7,893 nt of DNA, from NCBI GenBank assembly GCA_031431235.1, contig JANPDA010000292.1, positions 1 to 7,893 on the forward strand, in the 5' to 3' direction. Under the pieces are notes generated by a model that saw only the letters and a program-made list of their open reading frames with translations, did no database searches and had not been told where the DNA came from. The stretch comes from JANNSW01 sp031431235. Lineage in GTDB: Bacteria > Pseudomonadota > Alphaproteobacteria > Rhizobiales > Hyphomicrobiaceae. Made by a program: the position numbers and the translations under genes. How positions within the stretch are numbered: position 1 is the stretch's first letter; every line of letters begins with the position of its first letter. Of the stretch, positions 1 to 6,853 are shown one piece after another.

Positions 1-1
1 G

Positions 2-1084
2 AACGTCGTCAAGCGCTTCGGGGATGTCCTCGCCGTGGCGGATATGGACATCGAGATCAGCCAGGGCGAATTCCTGTCGTTCCTCGGGCCTTCGGGCTGC
101 GGCAAGACCACATCGTTGCGCATGATCGCCGGCTTCGACCAACCGACCTCGGGCGACGTGCTGTTCGAGGGTGTGAGCGTGGCTGGCGTGCCAGCCTATC
201 GGCGCCCGGTCAACATGGTGTTCCAGCACTACGCGTTGTTCCCGCATCTGAACGTTTTCGACAACGTCGCCTACGGGCTGCGCCAGCACCGACCGCGCAT
301 CGATGCGGACAACATCGGGAGGCGCGTTGGCGAGGCGCTGGCTCTGGTCCGGCTCGAAGGCTACGACAAGCGGCGCAGCTACGAGCTGTCAGGCGGCCAA
401 CAGCAGCGCGTCGCGCTTGCCCGTGCCCTCATCAACAAGCCCAAGGTGTTGCTGCTCGACGAGCCGCTCGCCGCGCTCGACAGGAAGCTCCGCCGCGACA
501 TGCAGATCGAGTTGCAGAACCTGCAGCGGACCCTCGGCATCACCTTCGTGCTGGTGACCCACGACCAGGAGGAGGCGCTGTCCATGTCGGACCGCGTCGC
601 CATCATGCGCGACGGCCGCATCGTCCAGGTGGGCGCGCCGCGCGAGCTCTACGACGAGCCGGTCAACCGCTACGTCGCCGATTTCGTCGGCAAGACGAAC
701 TTCCTGGATGGCCGGCTCGAATCGATCGCCGGGGACATCGCGACAGTGGTGCTGGCCGACCAGAGGAGGATTGCGGGCCGCATGCCGCGAACAGCGACGA
801 GGCCGGCGCCCGGCTCGGCGGTCTGCCTCGCTGTCCGCCCCGAGCTGATCGTCATGGCTGCGACGGCTGACTCGGTCGGCCCCGGCCATGTCGCCGAGGC
901 TCGCATCAAGAATCGTATATTCCTCGGCGAGCATTCCGAGTATCTGGTGGAAGCCAAGGGGCTCGGCGATCTACTCGTCCTGACGCCGAAGCGCCTCGAA
1001 ACCGAAACAGGTGGATTTGCTCCCGGTGACACGACCTATATCGGCTGGCCCCACGGCGCAGCCCTCGTACTGACAGGCAACTAG
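2..1084 (+). CDS. ABC importer ATP-binding protein, PotA-like (5' partial)
   Basis: This is the cytoplasmic ATPase that powers the importer encoded by the next three genes. The reading frame is open to the left edge and already reads NVVKRFGDVLAV before the first possible start (GTG at 35). That stretch is the usual first strand of the fold, so the true start lies outside the window and 35 is an internal codon. About 360 residues are present. In window numbering they show Walker A GPSGCGKT (29-36), Q-loop VFQHYALFP (Gln75), signature LSGGQQQR (129-136), Walker B LLLDEP (150-155) and the switch histidine in VTHDQEE (His187). The last ~120 residues form a TOBE-type C-terminal domain, as in PotA/MalK/FbpC importers. 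All catalytic motifs are intact. The PotA-like assignment rests on the neighbours as much as on the sequence; substrate specificity cannot be read from this subunit. The stop codon overlaps the ribosome site of the next gene, so the two are co-transcribed. Confidence 0.95.
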   Translation, partial: NVVKRFGDVLAVADMDIEISQGEFLSFLGPSGCGKTTSLRMIAGFDQPTSGDVLFEGVSVAGVPAYRRPVNMVFQHYALFPHLNVFDNVAYGLRQHRPRIDADNIGRRVGEALALVRLEGYDKRRSYELSGGQQQRVALARALINKPKVLLLDEPLAALDRKLRRDMQIELQNLQRTLGITFVLVTHDQEEALSMSDRVAIMRDGRIVQVGAPRELYDEPVNRYVADFVGKTNFLDGRLESIAGDIATVVLADQRRIAGRMPRTATRPAPGSAVCLAVRPELIVMAATADSVGPGHVAEARIKNRIFLGEHSEYLVEAKGLGDLLVLTPKRLETETGGFAPGDTTYIGWPHGAALVLTGN

Positions 1085-1096
1085 GAGGAAACGAGA

Positions 1097-2257
1097 ATGA
1101 GCAAGAAGCATCCGGCCAACCAGGACATCACCGCCAGCCGTTTCATCGACGAGCTGATGCGCTTCAAGCGTGGCTCGGTCACGCGCCGTCATTTCCTCGG
1201 CGTCACCGGCCTCGGCGCGGCGACCGCCGTGCTCGGCTCGGCCATTCCCGGCCTCAGGCCCCGCAAGGCCTACGCCGCACTCTCGGGAACGGTCAACCTG
1301 ACGACCTGGCCCAACTACCACAGCCAGCAGAACCTCGATGATTTCGCCGCCAAGACCGGCGTCAAGGTCAACATGAGCGTGTTCGGCTCCAACGAGGAGA
1401 TGCTGGCAAAGCTGCAGGCTGGCTCGACCGGCTGGGACGTGCTGGTGCCGACCAACTACACCATCTCGACCTACAAGAAGCTCGACCTGATCGAGCCGCT
1501 CGACATGGCGAAGCTCCCCAACTACGACGCCAGCACCCAGGATCCACGCTTCACCTCCGAAGGCGCGGTCGAGGGCACCGTCTATGCCGTGCCGAAGGAT
1601 TGGGGCACCACGGGCTTCGTCATCAACACCAAGAAGGTCACGCAGAATCCTACCACCTGGAAGGAATTCTGGGAGCTGGCCAAGGGCCCCCTCACCGGCC
1701 GGGTCATGGTGCACGACTACCAGCTGACCACGATCGGCAACGCGCTGAAGTCGTTCGGCTACTCTTTCAACTCCAATACCGAGGCCGAGCTTGCCGCCGC
1801 CGAGAAACTGCTGATCGAGTCGAAGCCGCATCTCTTCGCCATCAACTCCGACTACCAGCCCTCGATGCGCAACGGCGATGCCTGGGCGTCGGTCTGCTGG
1901 ACCGGAGATGCGACCCAGCTCCACCGCGACCTGCCGGAGATGCAGTATGTGCTCGGCAAGGAGGGCGGAGAGATCTGGACCGACTACTACGCAGTCCCCA
2001 AGGGCGCGGCCAACCGCGAGGCGGCCTATGCCCTGATCGACTACCTGTTGACACCCGCGATCAATGCCAAAGAGGTGCAGGCACACGGCTATCCCTCGAC
2101 CGACAGCCGGGCGAATGCGCTGCTGCCGAAGGAAATCCTCGAAAACCCGATCCTCTATCCGGCACAGAATATGCTCTCCCCGCTCGAGTTCGGGGCGGCG
2201 GCGACGCTCACCAATCCGCTGCGCGCCGAGATCATGGCCCGCTTCAAGTCGGCTTGA
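1097..2257 (+). CDS. ABC importer substrate-binding protein, PotD-like, Tat-exported
   Basis: This is the periplasmic binding protein that captures the solute and delivers it to the permeases. It has 386 residues, close to the family norm (~350) plus a long leader. The start is supported by AGGAGG at 1083-1088, 8 nt upstream and overlapping the stop of the ATPase gene. The leader has a twin-arginine motif TRRHFLG (29-35), an Ala/Gly-rich core and a likely cut after AYA (58-60), so export is probably by Tat, already folded. Family landmarks are TWPNY (70-74), DVLVPTNY (114-121), KDWGTTGFVINT (167-178), CWTGDA (267-272), GGEIWTDYYAVP (290-301) and GYPSTD (331-336). Compared with the E. coli PotD pocket, recalled from memory, Trp71, Tyr74, Tyr121, Trp268, Trp294, Asp296 and Tyr332 match ligand contacts. 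The position of PotD Glu171 appears to be Thr211. The ligand is therefore likely a cationic amine such as a polyamine or relative, but spermidine itself is not assured. Confidence 0.93.
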   Translation: MSKKHPANQDITASRFIDELMRFKRGSVTRRHFLGVTGLGAATAVLGSAIPGLRPRKAYAALSGTVNLTTWPNYHSQQNLDDFAAKTGVKVNMSVFGSNEEMLAKLQAGSTGWDVLVPTNYTISTYKKLDLIEPLDMAKLPNYDASTQDPRFTSEGAVEGTVYAVPKDWGTTGFVINTKKVTQNPTTWKEFWELAKGPLTGRVMVHDYQLTTIGNALKSFGYSFNSNTEAELAAAEKLLIESKPHLFAINSDYQPSMRNGDAWASVCWTGDATQLHRDLPEMQYVLGKEGGEIWTDYYAVPKGAANREAAYALIDYLLTPAINAKEVQAHGYPSTDSRANALLPKEILENPILYPAQNMLSPLEFGAAATLTNPLRAEIMARFKSA

Positions 2258-2263
2258 TTTCCC

Positions 2264-2307
2264 TAGGCTGGGCCGAGACCGGCGCTTGCCGGTCGAAGCC
2301 CAGCCTA
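2264..2307 (+). repeat. Nested inverted repeat (mRNA hairpin) between binding protein and permease genes
   Basis: Two perfect stems are stacked. The outer arms are TAGGCTGGGC (2264-2273) and GCCCAGCCTA (2298-2307). The inner arms are GACCGGC (2277-2283) and GCCGGTC (2288-2294), closing on a GCTT tetraloop. A 3 x 3 nt internal loop separates them, giving 17 base pairs in 44 nt. It begins 6 nt after the stop of the binding-protein gene. No T-run follows, so it is not a classic intrinsic terminator. In binding-protein operons such a hairpin often protects the upstream message from 3' exonucleases and partly limits read-through, raising binding protein over permease; that role is inferred here. 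Confidence 0.8.
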
Positions 2308-2316
2308 CGCCGCGGC

Positions 2317-2321
2317 GGAGG
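2317..2321 (+). promoter_or_regulatory. Ribosome binding site that fixes the PotB-like start at 2331
   Basis: GGAGG lies 9 nt before ATG 2331. The same frame is open upstream to at least 2064, but that part overlaps the end of the binding-protein gene and reads as Arg/Ser-rich shadow sequence. Family-like residues begin only after 2331, so this site marks the real start. Confidence 0.75.
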
Positions 2322-2330
2322 CTGGCGCAC

Positions 2331-3188
2331 ATGGTTGACCGCCGCTCCCGCCTCACGACCGTGCTCCTCGTCGCGCCGGCCGCGATATTCTTCTTCTTCC
2401 TGCTGGTGCTGCCGCTCATCATCGTCGTCGTCTACTCGTTTGGCGAGCGCGCCGAGGCGGGCGGCTATCAGCCCGGCTTCACCTTCGACAACTATCTGAA
2501 CCTGCCGGCGCGCAGCAAAGCCTTCACCAATACGCTGACACTCGCCCCATTCGCGACGCTGCTGACGGCGCTGTTCGCGTTCCCGATGGCCTATTTTCTT
2601 GCGGTCGTCGCCAGTCCGCGCTGGCGCATTGCCCTGCTTGCGCTCGTCGTGGTGCCGTTCTGGACCAGCCAGCTGCTGCGCTACTATGCCTGGATGATGA
2701 TCCTCGGCTCCAAAGGCATTCCATCCTGGCTGGAATGGATCGGCATCACCGACATCCGCATCATCAATACCCCGCTCGCCGTCATGATCGGCGCGGTCTA
2801 CGGCTTCCTGCCGCTGATGGTGCCGCCGATCTATGTGAGCCTCGAGAAGCTCGACAAGCGCCTGCTCGAAGCCTCTGCCGACCTGGGCGCCACACCCTGG
2901 CGCACGTTCCGGCAAGTGACGCTGCCGCTTTCGCTGCCAGGAGTGGCAACCGGCTCGATGCTCGTGTTCATCCTCCTGATGGGCGACTACATTCTTCCCC
3001 AGTTCCTGGGTGGCGGCAAAGTCTTCTTCATCGGCAATGCGCTCGTCGACTTGTTCCTGCAATCGCGCAACTGGCCGTTCGGGGCGGCGGTCTCGGTCGC
3101 CCTGGTCGCCATCATGTTCGTGACGATCGTCGTCTACATGCGCTTCGTGCTCGGGCAGAGCGGTCAGCGCAAGGCTGCGCTGGTTTGA
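2331..3188 (+). CDS. ABC importer permease 1, PotB-like
   Basis: This is an inner-membrane permease subunit of 285 residues, the usual size for PotB/PotH. It pairs with the following permease to form the channel. The start at ATG 2331 gives a short basic N-terminus (MVDRRSR) directly before the first membrane helix. Six hydrophobic segments lie near residues 10-36, 67-93, 98-123, 147-170, 203-226 and 250-275. The coupling-helix (EAA) motif that docks on the ATPase is intact at 180-200 (EASADLGATPWRTFRQVTLP), with its central Gly186. The conserved GDYILPQFLGG (218-228) following it is typical of the PotB branch. The gene lies 73 nt after the binding-protein gene, across the hairpin, and its stop is 10 nt before the next start. 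The family call is secure; the transported solute is not known. Confidence 0.93.
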   Translation: MVDRRSRLTTVLLVAPAAIFFFFLLVLPLIIVVVYSFGERAEAGGYQPGFTFDNYLNLPARSKAFTNTLTLAPFATLLTALFAFPMAYFLAVVASPRWRIALLALVVVPFWTSQLLRYYAWMMILGSKGIPSWLEWIGITDIRIINTPLAVMIGAVYGFLPLMVPPIYVSLEKLDKRLLEASADLGATPWRTFRQVTLPLSLPGVATGSMLVFILLMGDYILPQFLGGGKVFFIGNALVDLFLQSRNWPFGAAVSVALVAIMFVTIVVYMRFVLGQSGQRKAALV

Positions 3189-3198
3189 GGGGGCAGGC

Positions 3199-4011
3199 AT
3201 GAAAATCTATGCGAGCCTGATCTATCTCTTCCTCTACGCTCCGATCGCGCTGATCGTGTTCTTCTCGTTCAACGCGGGACACTATGCCATGGACTGGCAA
3301 GGCTTCTCGACCGCGTGGTACGCCAAGGCGTTCTCCAACGAGCTGATCGTGCGGGCGCTGACGACGAGCCTGTCGATCGCTTTCACCACCGCCGTGCTTT
3401 CCTCGATCATCGGCACCCTTGCCGCGCTCGGGCTCGAGCGGGTCGAGGGCATCACCGCTCGGGTGTTCGACGCGCTCATCTACGTCGCCATCATGGTGCC
3501 GGGCGTCGTCATCGGCATCTCGACGCTGATCGCCTTCGTGACGCTGTTCGGCGTCCTCAATCCCGTGCTGGAAAGCCTCCTCGGCCTGAAGGTGCAGATG
3601 GGCCGCTGGACCGTGATCGCCGCCCATGTCCTCTTCAACATCGCGGTCGTCATCCTGATCGTGCGCGCGCGCCTGACCGGCATGGATCGCAGCCTGATCG
3701 ACGCCTCCGACGACCTCTATGCGACGCCCCTGGGCACCTTCCGCCAGGTCGTGCTGCCATTGCTGGCGCCCTCGATCCTCGCCGGTTTCCTCCTCGCCTT
3801 CACCTTCTCGTTCGAGGACTTCATCATCGCCTTCTTCGTTGCCGGCCCCGACACGACGCTGCCGATCTACGTGTTCGCCTCGATCCGGCGCGGTGTGACG
3901 CCCGAGATCAATGCGATCGGCACGGTCGTCCTGCTCGGCTCGCTGGCGCTGCTGCTCGTCGCCCAATCGCTGATGAGCTGGAACGAGCGGCGGCAATTGC
4001 GCTCCTCGTGA
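3199..4011 (+). CDS. ABC importer permease 2, PotC-like
   Basis: This is the second inner-membrane permease, of 270 residues and normal PotC/PotI length. It starts at ATG 3199 behind GAGGGGG (3187-3193), which overlaps the stop of the preceding gene. Predicted membrane segments lie near 4-24, 54-79, 91-118, 137-156, 190-213 and 237-258. The EAA loop reads DASDDLYATPLGTFRQVVLP (168-187). Here the usual Glu of EAA is Asp and the usual central Gly is Tyr174, whereas the partner permease keeps Gly. The C-terminal part, with FSFEDFIIAFFVAGPDTTLP (203-222) and GVTPEINAIGTVVLL (232-246), closely follows the PotC pattern. The protein ends in a short charged tail. It is the last gene of the operon; the stop is 2 nt from the stop of the oppositely directed glnD, so any transcription terminator must lie inside coding sequence. 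Confidence 0.93.
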   Translation: MKIYASLIYLFLYAPIALIVFFSFNAGHYAMDWQGFSTAWYAKAFSNELIVRALTTSLSIAFTTAVLSSIIGTLAALGLERVEGITARVFDALIYVAIMVPGVVIGISTLIAFVTLFGVLNPVLESLLGLKVQMGRWTVIAAHVLFNIAVVILIVRARLTGMDRSLIDASDDLYATPLGTFRQVVLPLLAPSILAGFLLAFTFSFEDFIIAFFVAGPDTTLPIYVFASIRRGVTPEINAIGTVVLLGSLALLLVAQSLMSWNERRQLRSS

Positions 4012-4013
4012 TC

Positions 4014-6767
4014 TCACCCCACCCGCAACACCTGCTCGAGCCGGGCCCTGACCGCCGCTTGCGTGCCCACGTCGTCGAGCTTCCGGCCTTCCACATCGGT
4101 CACGTAAAAAACGTCGACCGCCTTCTCGCCATAGGTTGTGATGTGGGCCGAGACGATGTCGAGCCCCAGCTCCGATAGCGCGCTCGTCAGCTCGTAAAGC
4201 AGCCCCGGCCGGTCGAGGCCCGCGACCTCGATCACCGTGAGCGCATCCGAAAGCCCGTTGTTGAGCACCACCTCGGCCTCGAGCTTGAACAGCGCGGCCC
4301 CACCACGCGGACGCGCGCGTCGCGACAACAGCTTTTCGAGCGTCACCGAGCCATCGATCAGGCGGCCGATCGTCTCGCCGATCCGGGTCGCGCGGCGGCG
4401 CTCGTCATCCTCGTCGAACTCCCGCTGCAACAGGAAAGTATCGAGCGCGAAGCCATCTTTCGTCGTCGAGATATGGGCGCCGACGATATTGGCCCCGGCC
4501 GCGGCACAGGCGCCGGCGAACAGCGCGAGCAACCCCTTCACGCTCGGCGCCAGCACGCTGAGCTCGGTCACCGCCGTGAAGGCATCCGTCCTGACCTCGA
4601 AGCCGAATGTCCGGGCCCGCTGCTCGGTGCGCGCGATCAGGCGGGCATGCTCGGCTTGCCGTGCCGGATCTGTGCGCAACAGATAGGAGCTGTGCTGGCG
4701 CGCGAGGAAGCGTTGCAGCTCCACTTCGCTCCAATCCGCGAGCACGCGCCGCAACGCGATCTCCGCCGCCGCGAGCTGCTCCTCGTGACCCTGGCGCGAA
4801 TGCCCGCCTGCGAGGATCGGCTCGGTCTCGTAGTAGAGGTTGCGCAGCAGCTGGCCTTTCCAGCCATTCCAGACGCCAGGGCCGACGGCCCGGATGTCGC
4901 AAACGGTCAGGATCAGCAGCAGCCGCAACCGTTCCGGGCTCTGCACGATCGTCGCGAAATCGCTGATGGTGCGGGGATCGGCAAGGTCACGGGACTGCGC
5001 GAAGGTCGACATCACCAGATGGTTCTCGATCAGCCAGGCGGCCGTCTCCGTCTCGGCCTTGGTGAGGCCCAGCCGCTCGCCCAGACCCCGCGCGATCCGC
5101 GCGCCGACGATCGAATGATCCTCCTTGCGCCCCTTGCCGATGTCGTGCAGCAGCTGCGCGACATAAAGCGCCTTCCGGCTCTGCACGTCCTTGATGATCT
5201 GGCTGGCGAGCGGATGCTCCTCGACGAGCCGGCCCACCTCGATATCCGACAGCACGCCGACCGAGCGGATCGAATGCTCATCGACCGTGAAATGATGGTA
5301 CATGTTGTACTGCATCATCGCGACCACCCTGCCGAAGGCGGGGAGGAACCGCCCGAGCACGCCGGTCTCGTTCATCGCGCGCAGAGTGCGCTCGGGCCCC
5401 GCGCGCGCCGTCAGCAGCTCGACGAAGATGCGATTGGCCTCCGGGTCGCTGCGCAGCCGCTCGTCGATCAGCCGGAGCGATTGGCGCACCAGCCGGATCG
5501 CATCGGGATGGAACTCGATATCGTACTCTTCCGCGATCTGGAACAGCCGCAGCAGGTTGGTCGGGTTCTGCCGGAAGACTTGCCCTGTCACCGTATTGAG
5601 ACGGCCGTTCTCGATACGAAAGTCCGTCCGCCGCCGGAGCCGCGCCCGCTCCTCCCAGGAGAGCCGGGCGAGCACCTTCTGAGTCAACGGCTCCGCCTTC
5701 AACTGTTTCAGCTCGAGCGCCGCGCAGACGACCCGCGTCAGGCTGCCGACCTCGCGCGCAATCAGGAAATAGTGGCGCATGAAGCGCTCGACGCCTCTGA
5801 GGCCCCCATGCTCCTTGTAGCCCAGGCTTTCGGCGAGCATCGGTTGCAGGTCGAACGACAACCGCTCCTCGGCGCGCCCGGCGATGAAATGGAGCTGGCA
5901 GCGCACGGTCCAGAGGAAATCGTCGCACTTGCGGAAAGCCCTGAGCTCGGCAGGTGAGAAGATGCCCTTCTCGACCGCGCGCTCGCCCGGCGTTGCCTCG
6001 TGCAGATCCTTCATCAGCCAGTGCAGCGTATGCAGATCGCGCAAGCCGCCCTTGCCATCCTTGATGTTGGGCTCGACCCGGTAGCGGGATTCGCCGGTGC
6101 GGCGATGGCGCTCGTCGCGCTCGGCGAGCTTGGCGGCAACGAACGCCCGGCTGGTGCGCCGGATCACCTCATCGCGGAACCGGCGCTGCAGATCGCCGAA
6201 GAGGGTTTCGCTGCCCAGGATCATGCGGGCATCGACGAGGGCCGTGCGGATGGTCATGTCCTCCTCGGCCAAACGCAGGCACTGCTCGACGGTGCGCACC
6301 GCATGCCCGACCTTCAGCTTCATGTCCCAGAGCAGATAGAGCATGTGCTCGACCACGCTCTCGCCCCAGGGTGTCTGCTTGTAGGGAATGAGGAACAGCA
6401 GGTCGATGTCGGAGCGCGGCGCGAGCAACCCCCGGCCATAGCCACCCGTTGCGACCACCGCCATGTGCTCGGCCGACGACGGATTGCCGGACGGATAGGC
6501 GTGAAAGACGGTGTAGTCGAACACGAGGTGCAGGAGCTCGTCGGCGAACCGCGACAGCCCCGCCGCGCAACCCCGCCCATCGCCGTCGGCATCGAGCTGC
6601 TGTCGCGCCGTCTCGCGGGCCAGTTTCAACAAGGCCTTCAGCCGTGCCAGCACCGCCGGACGCGCCCCGCCCGGCTCGCCGTCTTTGGCCATATGCAGTT
6701 GCGTCAGCTCGCGCCGCAACTCGGCCGGATCGAAATAGGGGGCGGGGTGGGCGATGCGCTGGTCCAT
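4014..6767 (-). CDS. glnD: Bifunctional [protein-PII] uridylyltransferase / uridylyl-removing enzyme
   Basis: GlnD is the cytoplasmic glutamine sensor of nitrogen control. It uridylylates PII proteins (GlnB/GlnK) when glutamine is low and removes UMP when it is high. Numbered from ATG 6767 (917 residues), the order is: nucleotidyltransferase domain with GGYGRGLLAPRSDIDLL (108-124), metal ligands Asp120 and Asp122; a GlnD-specific helical part including EPNIKDGKGGLRDLH (232-246); an HD hydrolase domain with HHFTVDEHS (491-499) and LLHDIGKGRKEDHS (539-552; His541-Asp542); then two ACT domains (~731-809 and ~843-917). ACT2 keeps the DRPGLL turn, while ACT1 has APSVKGLL in its place. All catalytic motifs are present, so both activities are expected. 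An in-frame GTG at 6785 would add six residues. ATG 6767 was preferred because GGAAG lies 11 nt upstream and no such site precedes the GTG; this choice is moderate. Length and linker fit alphaproteobacterial GlnD. Confidence 0.96.
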   Translation of the reverse strand: MDQRIAHPAPYFDPAELRRELTQLHMAKDGEPGGARPAVLARLKALLKLARETARQQLDADGDGRGCAAGLSRFADELLHLVFDYTVFHAYPSGNPSSAEHMAVVATGGYGRGLLAPRSDIDLLFLIPYKQTPWGESVVEHMLYLLWDMKLKVGHAVRTVEQCLRLAEEDMTIRTALVDARMILGSETLFGDLQRRFRDEVIRRTSRAFVAAKLAERDERHRRTGESRYRVEPNIKDGKGGLRDLHTLHWLMKDLHEATPGERAVEKGIFSPAELRAFRKCDDFLWTVRCQLHFIAGRAEERLSFDLQPMLAESLGYKEHGGLRGVERFMRHYFLIAREVGSLTRVVCAALELKQLKAEPLTQKVLARLSWEERARLRRRTDFRIENGRLNTVTGQVFRQNPTNLLRLFQIAEEYDIEFHPDAIRLVRQSLRLIDERLRSDPEANRIFVELLTARAGPERTLRAMNETGVLGRFLPAFGRVVAMMQYNMYHHFTVDEHSIRSVGVLSDIEVGRLVEEHPLASQIIKDVQSRKALYVAQLLHDIGKGRKEDHSIVGARIARGLGERLGLTKAETETAAWLIENHLVMSTFAQSRDLADPRTISDFATIVQSPERLRLLLILTVCDIRAVGPGVWNGWKGQLLRNLYYETEPILAGGHSRQGHEEQLAAAEIALRRVLADWSEVELQRFLARQHSSYLLRTDPARQAEHARLIARTEQRARTFGFEVRTDAFTAVTELSVLAPSVKGLLALFAGACAAAGANIVGAHISTTKDGFALDTFLLQREFDEDDERRRATRIGETIGRLIDGSVTLEKLLSRRARPRGGAALFKLEAEVVLNNGLSDALTVIEVAGLDRPGLLYELTSALSELGLDIVSAHITTYGEKAVDVFYVTDVEGRKLDDVGTQAAVRARLEQVLRVG

Positions 6768-6853
6768 GACATGGCTATCTTCCACGAGCCGCGCGCCCGG
6801 AACAAGCCATGGTGGTCGGACTTCCGCCGGGTGTGGCCCGGAGCCGGTCCGCG
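6768..6853 (-). other. Gap between the secreted-protein gene and glnD, with a weak nested stem
   Basis: On the - strand, just after the stop of the upstream gene, CGGAC/GTCCG (6847-6851 with 6817-6821) encloses CCGGG/CCCGG (6837-6841 with 6827-6831) around a five-base loop. No T-run follows, so it is not a convincing intrinsic terminator and read-through into glnD is possible. Farther on, ATG at 6810 opens a 12-codon frame ending in TAG at 6775-6777, 7 nt before the preferred glnD start. No clear promoter for glnD is visible in this stretch. Confidence 0.4.

Noticed and set aside
35..37. GTG as the start of the ATPase gene
   Set aside because: The in-frame residues before it (NVVKRFGDVLA) belong to the conserved N-terminal strand, so the gene begins outside the window.
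2264..2307. Hairpin as an intrinsic transcription terminator
   Set aside because: No T-run follows the stem, and the downstream permease genes need read-through to be expressed with their partners.
971..2422. 483-codon open frame on the - strand opposite the binding-protein gene
   Set aside because: It is antisense to a clear PotD-like gene, matches no family, is Arg/Gly/Val-rich and arises from GC-biased third positions.
4473..5957. 494-codon open frame on the + strand opposite glnD
   Set aside because: It lies wholly within the intact glnD gene with no start signal or family motif; it is a codon-bias shadow.
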